Below, piece by piece: positions 15,541 to 23,570 of a stretch of 26,627 bases of DNA. The position numbers and the translations under genes are program-made. A model generated the notes under the pieces. The model did no database searches. It saw nothing but the letters and a program-made list of their open reading frames with translations, and had not been told where the DNA came from. Each line of letters opens with the position of its first letter. Within the stretch, counting starts at the first letter, position 1. Origin of the DNA: a virus; the IMG/VR virus record IMGVR_UViG_2162886007_000043, positions 1 through 26,627 of that record. One strand, 5' to 3'.

Positions 15541-16863
15541 TTATTCTTCTGATACCATGTTTTCAGTATTATCACTACCAAGATTAGTATCATCATTTAA
15601 ATTACCAGAGACTGTTTGGTTTGATTCAAATTCCTGAACTTGTTCTTGTGTAGCCACCTTGTCATACTTACCACCGCTATCCTCACAATTAAGCTCCATT
15701 GTGTGCTTGCCATCTCTGTTATTTCCATTGTACTTAACAGTTCTAACTCGATAGACTCCATTTGCTTCAGCAATCTTAGATTCAATTTTTACATGAGATT
15801 GTGGTTTGACTGAAGGATTAAGCAAAGCTTCAACAGAAATGTATTTTCTAATAATTTTTATTTTGTAATTTTTTGGTTTTATAGCTTTAGGTGTCTTGCC
15901 TTTACTAATTGCTTTTTGTCTTGCTATCTCAGCTTTCTCAGCAGCCTTCTGTTTTTTCTGTGCCACAGTTGCAAGAGACTCTTGTGTTGCTTCTTCGTTG
16001 GCATTCAACTTCCATTTCTCTGGAGCGTTTACTAGTTTTTGTTCTAGTCTAGGAGTTCCAACTAATCCTGTATCTTTGTTTAAAACAATTGCTGTTTCAT
16101 TTGCTTCATCTTCAGAAGTAACAAATATTTTATTAAACTGTTCAGCTTCGAGTAAGTTTTTATCATTGACTTGAGCAAGTTTCTCATAGCCTAATCTAGC
16201 CCAAGATGAAACAATGTGAACCTTATTATCAGGAATAGTGAACATCAATGTTCTTGTTCCATCGTCATTGAAAACAATGTGATGAGTCAATCCGTAGTTA
16301 TAACAAAACTTTTCTAAAACAGATTTAATATTTCCTCTTTGGGGGTGATTGATCTTTTTAGTTCTAATCCATTCTGTAACCGCTTCGACATCATCTTCTT
16401 GTACGTTAACTAAGTGGAAACCAACAGTCATATTCATATCTTCTGCTATACCAACAGCAGCTTGAAATATAGATGTCACACCACTATCAACAATAGTTGT
16501 CTTAGAGAAGGCATAATCCATGAAGTTTGCACTAACATCGATTACAGTAACTATCTCACTTCCTGAATATTCAGGAACAACTCGTGTGATAGAGGCGATG
16601 AAGAGTAACTTAATGATGTCATTAACATATCCAGTTCTTAAATATAACTCTCCACCACTCCCGCCAATAGACCTTCTGGTTTCCTCTGTCAATCCGTAGA
16701 TTTTAACCTGACCTACAGAAGCTTCATTTGATTCATCGATTGTTTTATAGAATGTAAATTCTATTTTTAAATCATTTCCGATCTCAATCTTTTCGCCAGT
16801 CTTAAAGTTTCTAACTTCAATCTCAATAACTCGACCAAATTGATATCCTTCTGTAATAGCCAT
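15541..16863 (-). CDS. Baseplate hub protein (gp27/gp44-like)
   Basis: This 440-residue protein stands between plug and spike genes, where the hub is expected. The first ~120 residues are a beta domain (RVIEIEVRNF, LKIEFTFYKT, EASVGQVKIYGLTEE). Residues 130-260 contain the hub's second domain with SVLEKFCYNYGLTHHIVF. The segment LNKDTGLVGTPRLEQ (about 261-275) is a motif I recall from this hub family. Residues about 290-340 form an Ala/Lys/Gln-rich, helix-prone insertion. A beta domain follows (VSVEALLNPS-like, HVKIES, GVYRVRTVKYNGN) and then an acidic, disordered tail from residue 400. The strong AAGGAGAG site precedes ATG 16863. Confidence 0.85.
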   Translation of the reverse strand: MAITEGYQFGRVIEIEVRNFKTGEKIEIGNDLKIEFTFYKTIDESNEASVGQVKIYGLTEETRRSIGGSGGELYLRTGYVNDIIKLLFIASITRVVPEYSGSEIVTVIDVSANFMDYAFSKTTIVDSGVTSIFQAAVGIAEDMNMTVGFHLVNVQEDDVEAVTEWIRTKKINHPQRGNIKSVLEKFCYNYGLTHHIVFNDDGTRTLMFTIPDNKVHIVSSWARLGYEKLAQVNDKNLLEAEQFNKIFVTSEDEANETAIVLNKDTGLVGTPRLEQKLVNAPEKWKLNANEEATQESLATVAQKKQKAAEKAEIARQKAISKGKTPKAIKPKNYKIKIIRKYISVEALLNPSVKPQSHVKIESKIAEANGVYRVRTVKYNGNNRDGKHTMELNCEDSGGKYDKVATQEQVQEFESNQTVSGNLNDDTNLGSDNTENMVSEE

Positions 16864-16872
16864 AAACTCTCC

Positions 16873-17274
16873 TTAATTACCTACAGCTTGTTCTCTGTAC
16901 GTTTTGTAAATCGTATCCTTGACTTCTGTTCTGTTCCCAACAAAAGCAATGAACATTTGAGACTTCCAATTATAGAAGTCAACTTCTGTTCGGTAATTAT
17001 CTATAAGCTCTAAAGTTACATAGTAATTCAAACCCAAGAGTTGAGAGTTGATATTTAAATCAACTCTTCGTCCAACATCTAAGAAGGTTCTTTCAAGTAA
17101 TACAGTTCCGTTAGTAGTTGTTAAACTTATCCATCTTTTATCCAGTCTCTCATTGTAACCAACATTCATAACAACACTAAGGAAGTCTAGGTTGAATGTC
17201 GTGGTATATGAGTTTAGATTGAGTGGAACGATGCGAAGAATGTCTAGATCAAAATAACCTTTTTCTTGTGCCAT
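16873..17274 (-). CDS. Baseplate plug-like protein
   Basis: This protein of about 133 residues fits the phage baseplate plug family (Pam3 gp18-like). It begins with ILRIVPLNLNSYTTTFNLD, continues with MNVGYNERLDKRWISLTTTNGT and TFLDVGRRVDLN, and has a GLNYYVTLELIDN segment, which is the typical order for this family. I prefer ATG 17274, which forms TGATG with the stop of the upstream gene and has GGAG about nine bases upstream; a GTG one codon earlier is possible. The gene order Dit-like, plug, hub matches known contractile phages in which the plug closes the tube end at the baseplate. Confidence 0.85.
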   Translation of the reverse strand: MAQEKGYFDLDILRIVPLNLNSYTTTFNLDFLSVVMNVGYNERLDKRWISLTTTNGTVLLERTFLDVGRRVDLNINSQLLGLNYYVTLELIDNYRTEVDFYNWKSQMFIAFVGNRTEVKDTIYKTYREQAVGN

Positions 17275-18137
17275 CACTTCATCTCCACTCTGTATCCAGA
17301 ACCATAATTAACAACCCTTGTTTGACGACCACTTTCGCTTGAAATGGTTACAGCATTCTCATAAGCTTGTTTCTCAAACTCAAGACGTTTGTTATCTAAC
17401 TTGGTTTGTTGAAGATCAATCTTGGCTTTAGAATCATCTGCTAATCCAATCTTACCATCCTCAATCGTCTTGCTATCTTCAGGTTTTATACCTAAACCTG
17501 AACCATCCTCATCACCTGTAGATGATTTTGAAGAAGACGCTCCACCAGCATTAGTATTAGTTGATCTTGGAGTTTTAACCAACATGGGTTGTCTTTCTTC
17601 TGCTGTTAATACGTCTTTCCTAACATAAGCAATGTTAAGTTGTTGTATTGACATCCTGAAGAATGTGACTTTATCAACCCCTGCTTGTTCATTGGTTCCA
17701 TAAGTAACTAATACACAGTTGTTATATTCTTTTACTTTTGAAAGTGAAAGATTGGAATACTTGAGCTGAGGATCTGATTCATAACTATTCTGTTCAGTAA
17801 CTAGAAGAGTAAATACAATCCCATCTAAGATGAGGCTATCCAATTCATCTTCAATAATTAACTTCTGAGTAGAAGCTGGAGCAGAAGCAAAATTGAATTG
17901 ATTTCCATCCCACTTCAGCTCATTAGAAGCATTAAATATGTCATATCCAGAAATAATTCCTGAAAGATCAAAGCTAGGATTGTTAACAACAATGTGATCT
18001 GAAATTTGCATTCCGTTTTCAACAGGATTGTTGGAAACTGTTGCAGATAATGATTTAGATGCTTCAGTAACAGATGAGAATGATAGAACTTTGGTGACAG
18101 TTTGTGTTCTGTCTTTGATAATAATTGTATATATCAC
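17274..18137 (-). CDS. Dit-like distal tail protein with disordered C-terminal extension
   Basis: This 287-residue protein starts at GTG 18137 (GTGA overlap with the TGA of the tape measure; GGAG eight bases upstream; no earlier ATG is suitable). The N-terminal ~175 residues fit a Dit-like tail fold: IKDRTQTVTKVLSFSSVTEA, then NPVENGMQISDHIVVNNPSF and DLSGIISGYDIF, as in the Dit-like N-terminal domains of Felix O1- and KPP10-type phages. Residues about 190-225 are a Ser/Gly/Asp-rich linker, and 235-265 a helix likely to form a coiled coil. The protein should form a ring between tube end and hub. Confidence 0.83.
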   Translation of the reverse strand: MIYTIIIKDRTQTVTKVLSFSSVTEASKSLSATVSNNPVENGMQISDHIVVNNPSFDLSGIISGYDIFNASNELKWDGNQFNFASAPASTQKLIIEDELDSLILDGIVFTLLVTEQNSYESDPQLKYSNLSLSKVKEYNNCVLVTYGTNEQAGVDKVTFFRMSIQQLNIAYVRKDVLTAEERQPMLVKTPRSTNTNAGGASSSKSSTGDEDGSGLGIKPEDSKTIEDGKIGLADDSKAKIDLQQTKLDNKRLEFEKQAYENAVTISSESGRQTRVVNYGSGYRVEMK

Positions 18138-20209
18138 CCTACAAGCTCCAGAACTGTTGCGTTACCCAAGAAGTCTAGTTCACCTCTTGCAGTTAACTTA
18201 TTGTCTAAATAAATATTTATTGGTTTGGTTGCAGAAAGTACTTTGTCTAATGCTTTCTTAGTTAGATCACCACCATTTTCAGGCATCGCATTTGGTCTTC
18301 TTAGTAAAGGAGGAGCCTGATATTGTTGAGGAGGATTTCTTTGTTCAGGAGACATAAGGTTAGGTCTAACAATCTTAGTATTCCTAACATCACCAGTACC
18401 GCCAAAGTATTCACCACTAGACCAAGGATTGTTTCTATTCATGAAAGTATCAATAGGATTAGCAACCATATTCTTAGCATTGTAGAATGCTAATTTCATT
18501 TTCAATCCCAAGATATCAAACCAAAGACCTAAGCCTTTAATCTTTTCTCCCCAAACATCAATCCATGTTGTTTGACCTTGCATACCTTGGTTAACAGCTT
18601 TACCAACCTTCCAAAGAATACCTAGAATCGTAATCCACCAGAAGAATCTCTTACCAATTGCAATAATGGCTCTCATTAAGCCACCAGATAGGAATGCTCT
18701 AAATGCTACCCATATACCTCTTAAGTTTTTTACATTCTTAATAAGACTGACAATCAACTTTCCTTTGCGTAATAAAAGTAAACTTACTACACCAAGGATG
18801 ATTGCTAATGCTCCGTTTCCATCTGTAGCCTCGTCAAGAAGTTTCTTTAATTCCTTCCATCCTGTAATTACAAATTTAATCCCAGAGCCAACATCATTTA
18901 ATGCAAGAACAAGACTATTAAGACCTTCAAATAATCCTTTTAATGCGGTATCCAAACCACCTTGTAAGATGTTTTTAGATAGTGTATCGATGTTGTTCAT
19001 TAGGCGTTGTTGAGATACAAGAGATGTATTTAGAGCCTTATCTAATGCTCCATTCTTACGAGCCATATCTGAAGTAATCTTAGCTAATTCATCAGCTATT
19101 TCAGGTATTTTAACCTTACCAGCTTTCTGGAATTTATCGTAGTCAGTATCTTTAATACCATATGTTCTTACAGCAGCTTGTCTGAAGATTTCTCGTGATA
19201 AGCCACGCTCTGCCATCTGACCAACTTCTTCAGCCTCTACTTTACCTTTGGAAAGCATTTGACCTAAAGCACGATACACACCTTGTTGATCTTCCGCATT
19301 ACTACCAAAGACTGTCATTAATTCACCAAGACCAGTAAATAGCTTCTGTGTCTTCTCTAATGACATTTTACCTTGAGCGGATTGGAGAACCTTAGCAAAA
19401 CCCATGCCCATTTCTTTGGTGGATTGTCCTAAGCGATCAGATTCTTTTCTTACATACTCCATTGACTTAACAAAGTCAGCATTAGAGTCTGTAGCAGCAG
19501 TCATGATGTTTTCCATCTTCTGCATGTCACGACCACGAGTGATAACTTCTTTTGCTGCAAAACCACCAGCAGCTAAACCACCGCCAATTGCTGTAGCGGG
19601 AGCCATTGACCTAAAGAAAGGAGCAATGCTACCAAGCCAAGGAGATTCACCTCTACGACCTCCAAAGCCACTGAAAGGGATAACTGTTGTTCCACCTTGA
19701 CGTGGAGCATTTCCTTGATTTCTTCCTGTGACTGTAGAAGTCTTTTGACTAATATTTACTTTAGCATTTACAGAAGCATTATTTCTCAGTTCTTTAATCT
19801 TTTCATTAGCGCCTTTTAGTAAATCTTTAGTTCGCTGTACTTGATCTCCATAAGCTTTCCAGCGTTGCTCACCATAAACTAGACTACCATGAATCTTACC
19901 TAGACTTTGAGTTGTTGTTTTTTGATTCTTTGTAATACTCAGGAAAGCTTTATCAACTTTCTCAACAGCATTTTTTAGATCAACATAAGTTGCAGATAAT
20001 TTGTTATCTGACTTCTTGATCTTTAAATTACCATTAACTCTTACTAAAGCCCTATTCACTTGATTAAGAGAATCTGTAAGTACGCGAGCATTTCTTGCTA
20101 ATAAGGCTGTATCAGCACGAGCTTCTTTTAATGCAGCTTTAAACTGTACCAAACCTGAAGTATCAATGTTGAAGCCTAATGTAGCAAACATTTTAGTTAT
20201 TTGTTGCAT
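18134..20209 (-). CDS. Tail tape measure protein
   Basis: This 691-residue protein is the longest of the tail core and follows the chaperone gene, as expected. Residues 20-150 are helical with charged heptads. Residues about 165-192 are Gly-rich, and 205-220 are Gly/Ala-rich and hydrophobic. Residues 225-400 form the conserved tape measure domain (MQKMENIMTAATDSNADF, LGQSTKEMGMGFAKVLQSAQG, YRALGQMLSKGKVEAEEVGQM). Hydrophobic helices at about 466-480 and 508-537 may enter the host membrane during DNA delivery. At the common rule of about 0.15 nm per residue, the tail would be near 100 nm (inference). The start at ATG 20209 overlaps the end of the frameshifted chaperone by 17 bases. Confidence 0.93.
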   Translation of the reverse strand: MQQITKMFATLGFNIDTSGLVQFKAALKEARADTALLARNARVLTDSLNQVNRALVRVNGNLKIKKSDNKLSATYVDLKNAVEKVDKAFLSITKNQKTTTQSLGKIHGSLVYGEQRWKAYGDQVQRTKDLLKGANEKIKELRNNASVNAKVNISQKTSTVTGRNQGNAPRQGGTTVIPFSGFGGRRGESPWLGSIAPFFRSMAPATAIGGGLAAGGFAAKEVITRGRDMQKMENIMTAATDSNADFVKSMEYVRKESDRLGQSTKEMGMGFAKVLQSAQGKMSLEKTQKLFTGLGELMTVFGSNAEDQQGVYRALGQMLSKGKVEAEEVGQMAERGLSREIFRQAAVRTYGIKDTDYDKFQKAGKVKIPEIADELAKITSDMARKNGALDKALNTSLVSQQRLMNNIDTLSKNILQGGLDTALKGLFEGLNSLVLALNDVGSGIKFVITGWKELKKLLDEATDGNGALAIILGVVSLLLLRKGKLIVSLIKNVKNLRGIWVAFRAFLSGGLMRAIIAIGKRFFWWITILGILWKVGKAVNQGMQGQTTWIDVWGEKIKGLGLWFDILGLKMKLAFYNAKNMVANPIDTFMNRNNPWSSGEYFGGTGDVRNTKIVRPNLMSPEQRNPPQQYQAPPLLRRPNAMPENGGDLTKKALDKVLSATKPINIYLDNKLTARGELDFLGNATVLELVG

Positions 20210-20476
20210 TCTTTCTTACCCTTTCTTCTTCAGAGGCATACATGTTGTCAATATCTAAAACTTCCAGCATGTCGTAGACATCGCCTACTGTATATTTGTA
20301 TTTGAGATCATGAAGTGTTGAAGGTTTATCAATATCTTTAAAAGAAAGAATATGAAGCCACTCCAAAGGCATGGAAAAATTATTTTTTATTTGTTCTTCA
20401 TACTTCGGATTTACCCTCGATGTTGAATTTTCAGAGATTTCTCTTACTCTAAATTCAAACCGAGTTTTTGAAAAAC
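20193..20476 (-). CDS. Tail assembly chaperone, -1 frame extension (long form C-terminus)
   Basis: After the 128-residue chaperone stops (TAA 20446-20444), the -1 frame stays open from about 20490 to TAA 20195-20193. It encodes VREISENSTSRVNPKYEEQ and onward through PLEWLHILSFKDID, DLKYKYTVGDVYDMLEVLDI and an acidic end. It contains only one ATG (20372), giving 59 residues with no ribosome site, so independent translation is unlikely. Tail chaperones of the lambda G/GT type make a longer product by frameshifting at exactly this position, just before the tape measure gene. The fused product would have about 212 residues. Confidence 0.8.
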
Positions 20477-20830
20477 ATCGCTGTAGTTGAACTTAACTAC
20501 TTCAGCTACCAGCATTAACATTGGTACATATCGCATCTGGAATTCTTTATCGATATTAATCTTTTGACCATCTTTCTCAACATCACGAATCAAATCAAAA
20601 ACTAATGCTGTGAAATCATCTGTTCCATCAAAAAATAAATTCTGTAGTACTGGAGTTAAATCAATATCTTCTTCTGAGTCTTCAGATACAGAAGCTTGAG
20701 ATAATGCTCCAATAATAGGTGTTGCGTACTTGCTTAAACGTGCAAGTAATTTAAATCCTTTTTCACCAACAAAGGCATTAATAATGTATGGTTGATCATC
20801 AATATTTACGATCTTTTGCTTAATAGTCAT
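20444..20830 (-). CDS. Tail assembly chaperone, short form
   Basis: This 128-residue protein begins MTIKQKIVNIDDQPYIINAF and contains EKGFKLLARLSKYATPIIGAL, an acidic stretch (SEDSEEDIDLTP), and a helical C-terminus with PMLMLVAEVVKFNYSDVFQ. It resembles the tail assembly chaperones that bind the tape measure before tube polymerisation. Size, position between tube-like and tape measure genes, and an overlapping -1 extension all agree with a lambda gpG counterpart. The ribosome site AGGAGA precedes ATG 20830. Like other chaperones of this class it should be absent from mature virions. Confidence 0.85.
   Translation of the reverse strand: MTIKQKIVNIDDQPYIINAFVGEKGFKLLARLSKYATPIIGALSQASVSEDSEEDIDLTPVLQNLFFDGTDDFTALVFDLIRDVEKDGQKINIDKEFQMRYVPMLMLVAEVVKFNYSDVFQKLGLNLE
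20464..20476 (-). promoter_or_regulatory. Candidate -1 frameshift site
   Basis: On the minus strand GTTTTTC (20476-20470) runs straight into CAAAAAC (20470-20464), read in frame as GTT TTT CAA AAA CTC. Both homopolymer runs let a single A-site tRNA (Phe or Lys) re-pair after slipping back one base. The site is about seven codons before the 0-frame stop and within the -1 frame's open window, which is closed upstream by TAA. It is not a canonical X XXY YYZ heptamer in phase, so the exact slip point is uncertain. Confidence 0.5.
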
Positions 20831-20853
20831 ATAATCTCCTAATATTATATTTG

Positions 20854-21339
20854 TTATCCTGTAGAGGATTCTGAAAAAATGTTTGAAACAATCTTTGTTC
20901 CAACTTCTAATAAACCAAATTCAAAAGCTCTATCATCAGCTTGTTGTGATTGCATGATTCCAGCGCCTGACATTAAATGCCCTCTAAACTGACCAACTAG
21001 CTCACCATTATCGTAAACAGTGATTGATACCCAACCTCTGAAAGATAGTTGATCTTTTGCAAGAGTCTTTAGCATGTCAATGCATTGTGCTGTTGGTAGA
21101 ACGGTTACTGTTGCTTTTAAATTATCGAATGTGTCATAGTAAGCGTAATAATCTCTTGACACTCCAACATCTGAACGAGAGATTAAATCAACGCTTAGTT
21201 CAACAGAAACAACACCATCAAGTAGCATTCCTGCTACATAAAATTTATTCTTACTGGCATCGTAAACTTTCGTTTTTCTTGTGATTGCTGCGCCAAGGAG
21301 GTTTTGAGCTTTACCAAGTAAACCACTAACTACTGTCAT
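20854..21339 (-). CDS. Tail tube-like protein, third of three
   Basis: This 161-residue protein has the features of a tube subunit: KFYVAGMLLDGVVSVELSVDLI, a beta hairpin with DYYAYYDTFDNLKATVTVLPTAQCIDMLKTLA, then VSITVYDNGELVGQFRGHLM and a C-terminal strand (DRAFEFGLLEVGTKIV). The pattern of paired strands, then a V.LLQ.SP-like or V.VLPTA segment, then a helix, then more strands is shared with the two genes upstream. It lies just before the chaperone gene. It may be the major tube protein, a tube-end cap, or an initiator; sequence alone cannot decide. AAGGAGAG precedes ATG 21339. Confidence 0.65.
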   Translation of the reverse strand: MTVVSGLLGKAQNLLGAAITRKTKVYDASKNKFYVAGMLLDGVVSVELSVDLISRSDVGVSRDYYAYYDTFDNLKATVTVLPTAQCIDMLKTLAKDQLSFRGWVSITVYDNGELVGQFRGHLMSGAGIMQSQQADDRAFEFGLLEVGTKIVSNIFSESSTG

Positions 21340-21348
21340 AATCTCTCC

Positions 21349-21939
21349 TTAGAATCGACTGAATATTGTTTCTGAAAGGTTATCTAACATCTGACCAGTA
21401 ATGTCTGACATCTCCTGTAAACCTAATCCGAAACTCTCTGCTAAGTCTAATGCTTGAAATAAGTACTGCAATTTCTCTGCTATCTCGTAAGTCTCTATAC
21501 TACCTAATCTGTTATACTTTCCATCATGACATAGGAAAGTCCAAGTAGTCGTTTCAGCTCCATTTGTATATCTGGTTGCTGGTTCATCTTCAAAGAAGAC
21601 ATCAACTGCTGTGAAGTCTGGTCTGTCTGAACTATTTCCTTTATTTTGAATATCAATAGGCATCTTGAATTCGACACCCATCTTTTGATATAACTTATAA
21701 AGTTGATGTAACCAAGTATTAGATGGAGAAGCTTGAAGAAGGTGGACAGAGACTCTGTAGGTTCCAAAACGATCATTAAAGACAACTCTAGAACCATCCA
21801 TAGCTTTTTTATACGTTGCAGCACCTTCCAAGCGTTCAATGTCTACAACACCGTCTGGACTGAATCCATCAATATTGATTCCAAATAACTTAACCCTTAC
21901 GAGTGAAGGAGCATATGAAAGAACTCTTTGTGTAGACAT
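21349..21939 (-). CDS. Tail tube-like protein, second of three
   Basis: This 196-residue protein begins with VRVKLFGINIDGFSPDGVV, continues with SRVVFNDRFGTYRVSVHLLQ and SPSNTWLHQLYKLYQ, then TAVDVFFEDEPATRYTNGAE and TTTWTFLCHDGKYN. The order (strands, V.LLQ.SP.N..L helix, strands, TTTW or RDW near the end) matches the DUF3277-type tube gene upstream, so the two are likely distant paralogues. The C-terminal ~45 residues (from YEIAEKLQYLFQALDLAESF) are an additional helical segment not present in a plain tube subunit. It could be a tube-terminal or sheath-tube connector protein. AAAGGAAAA precedes ATG 21939. Confidence 0.6.
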   Translation of the reverse strand: MSTQRVLSYAPSLVRVKLFGINIDGFSPDGVVDIERLEGAATYKKAMDGSRVVFNDRFGTYRVSVHLLQASPSNTWLHQLYKLYQKMGVEFKMPIDIQNKGNSSDRPDFTAVDVFFEDEPATRYTNGAETTTWTFLCHDGKYNRLGSIETYEIAEKLQYLFQALDLAESFGLGLQEMSDITGQMLDNLSETIFSRF

Positions 21940-21952
21940 TTATTTTCCTTTC

Positions 21953-22486
21953 TTAGTTAGCGATCCAAGTCTCGTCAATGACGATACCTAAAGCAGCTAA
22001 TTTATCAACTTGTTCTTGTGGAAGAAGAACGTTACCGCCAATGTGTTGTTCTGCATATGGAAGAATTAACATCCAATCACGTGTAGAAGCTGAGGCACTG
22101 TAGTCATAAGTAGTTGGTTGAACAGCATAAGCTTGATCAGAATACGCATATGAACGACCAGATTTATCTGTAATCGTACATGTGAATAAACCACCGCCAC
22201 GTAAATCTTGTTCGTCATACAAAGCTACAGCAGATAAGAAATCGTTATATTCACTGATTTGCAAAAGTGATACTGTCGCTCGAATTGTCTTATCTAGACT
22301 GTGTGTACGTTGATGATAACCATCCGCTCCAACTGTAGGCTCCCAAGTCTGGGTAGGTCGCTCAATACTAACCATACTGTCTGCACCATAACCAGCGAGA
22401 ACAAAAGATTGGTTTGTAGCTGTGTGACTAATCACGATTGTTAGTTGTGAAGGAACATATGATCCTACTAATCTTTTATTTGACAT
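21953..22486 (-). CDS. Tail tube protein, DUF3277-like, first of three
   Basis: This 177-residue protein directly follows the sheath genes. It contains VPSQLTIVISHTATNQSFVLAGYG, the conserved TWEPTVGADGYHQRTHSLDKTIRATVSLLQISEYN region (about residues 47-82; key residues VGADG and SLLQxS), GGGLFTCTITDKSGR, YAVQPTTYDYSASAS and TRDWMLILPYAE. That matches the DUF3277 group described for KPP10- and Felix O1-type phages as the tail tube. Of the three consecutive genes this is the clearest tube call. The ribosome site is modest (AAGAGAATA) for a major structural protein. Confidence 0.8.
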   Translation of the reverse strand: MSNKRLVGSYVPSQLTIVISHTATNQSFVLAGYGADSMVSIERPTQTWEPTVGADGYHQRTHSLDKTIRATVSLLQISEYNDFLSAVALYDEQDLRGGGLFTCTITDKSGRSYAYSDQAYAVQPTTYDYSASASTRDWMLILPYAEQHIGGNVLLPQEQVDKLAALGIVIDETWIAN

Positions 22487-22507
22487 TTATTATTCTCTTA
22501 TTAATGA

Positions 22508-23548
22508 TTATGGGTAAACTGTACCTTTAACACCGTCAACATAAATAATTGCACCAGCAAGACGAGCACGGAATGTAATACCGTCAAGTACGCCATTAGC
22601 ACGTTGTTGTGATGTTAAATTTAAAGCATTAGGTACGTTGATTTGGAAAGGAGTTTCATCTGTTAAGATGTTATTAGTAACTGCTTCACTCAACACTGTA
22701 TAAAGTTCTGCTTTAAACAAATCAATACCAGCGTTTGTATAGAGAATACGTTCATTGACAAGTAGTAAGTTCCAGTAGCGTTCAGCAATACGAACTTTTA
22801 GCCAGATAGAACCAAGCATTACATGAATCTTCTCACCACCAACAACATTCATATTACCAACGATTACTGGATCAGCACCTACCTTAGTGTAGAACTGTAA
22901 GTTCTTATCTTTAAGATAGCCAACCTCTGTAGTTGTGTAATTTTCTGGTGTAAGACCAACAAGAGTTTTATAACCCCAGAGGTTACTACCAATTGTTACT
23001 GTAGAATGACGACCAACATAAGCAGCTTCAGGCGCAACAAGAGCTGTATCTTTTGTATACATAACGATTGTATGCATCATTGATTGTCCTTTAAGGACAG
23101 AAGCTAAGTCGGTTGTAGCTGAAGTGATTGCAGCAGGATTACTATCATGTGTTACATAGATCAAATCTTGAGTTTCAATGAATGTTGCAATTGCAATTTT
23201 TTCTGCATCTGTATCGGCATCAGTGATTAAAAAGAACCATTCACTAGTAGCTGCTAAGAGTTTATTAATCTCCGCAACGTAATCAACTGTTCCAGTAGTT
23301 TCAACTGCCTTACCAACGATTACCGAACGTACTCTTGGGTTTTGAGCAAACATTCTAGATGCTGCAATATAAGCAAAGTCAGTTGTTAAGAATCCATCAG
23401 AAAGCATAGAAGTTGTATCTTCATATTCTCTGTAGTCTTCTGCAAAACGTGTATGAACTGATAAAATTGCTGTTGTCTGCAAATCTCGAATTGTTTTACT
23501 TGTTGTTTCTCTTGTAATATCAACCTTTACAATAGATTCAATTTTCAT
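22508..23548 (-). CDS. Contractile tail sheath protein, DUF3383-like
   Basis: This 346-residue protein begins with IESIVKVDITRETTSKTIRD, followed by FLTTDFAYIAASRMFAQNPR and VRSVIVGKAVETTG, typical of sheath N-terminal domains. The conserved C-terminal part has LWGYKTLVGLTPENYT, DKNLQFYTKVGADPVIVGNM, VGGEKIHVMLGSIWLKVRIAE, then LLLVNERILYTNAGIDLFKAE, and RARLAGAIIYVDGVKGTVYP at the end. The order matches DUF3383 sheath proteins. It would polymerise around the tube and contract upon infection. AAGGAAAA precedes ATG 23548. Confidence 0.88.
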   Translation of the reverse strand: MKIESIVKVDITRETTSKTIRDLQTTAILSVHTRFAEDYREYEDTTSMLSDGFLTTDFAYIAASRMFAQNPRVRSVIVGKAVETTGTVDYVAEINKLLAATSEWFFLITDADTDAEKIAIATFIETQDLIYVTHDSNPAAITSATTDLASVLKGQSMMHTIVMYTKDTALVAPEAAYVGRHSTVTIGSNLWGYKTLVGLTPENYTTTEVGYLKDKNLQFYTKVGADPVIVGNMNVVGGEKIHVMLGSIWLKVRIAERYWNLLLVNERILYTNAGIDLFKAELYTVLSEAVTNNILTDETPFQINVPNALNLTSQQRANGVLDGITFRARLAGAIIYVDGVKGTVYP

Positions 23549-23570
23549 TTGTTTTCCTTATTATTTATTC

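Noticed and set aside
15896-16174. Plus-strand Ala/Phe/Cys-rich frame that looks like a membrane protein
   Set aside because: It is opposite the Ala/Lys-rich hub insertion; reverse complement of Lys/Ala codons gives Phe/Cys/Ala-rich sequence, so it is an artefact.
18666-19700. Plus-strand frames opposite the tape measure gene
   Set aside because: They are antisense to a conserved tape measure domain; no ribosome site or recognisable protein features.
20193-20372. A stand-alone 59-residue gene starting at ATG 20372
   Set aside because: No ribosome site precedes the ATG, and the same frame is open far upstream into the chaperone gene. The frameshift extension explains it better.
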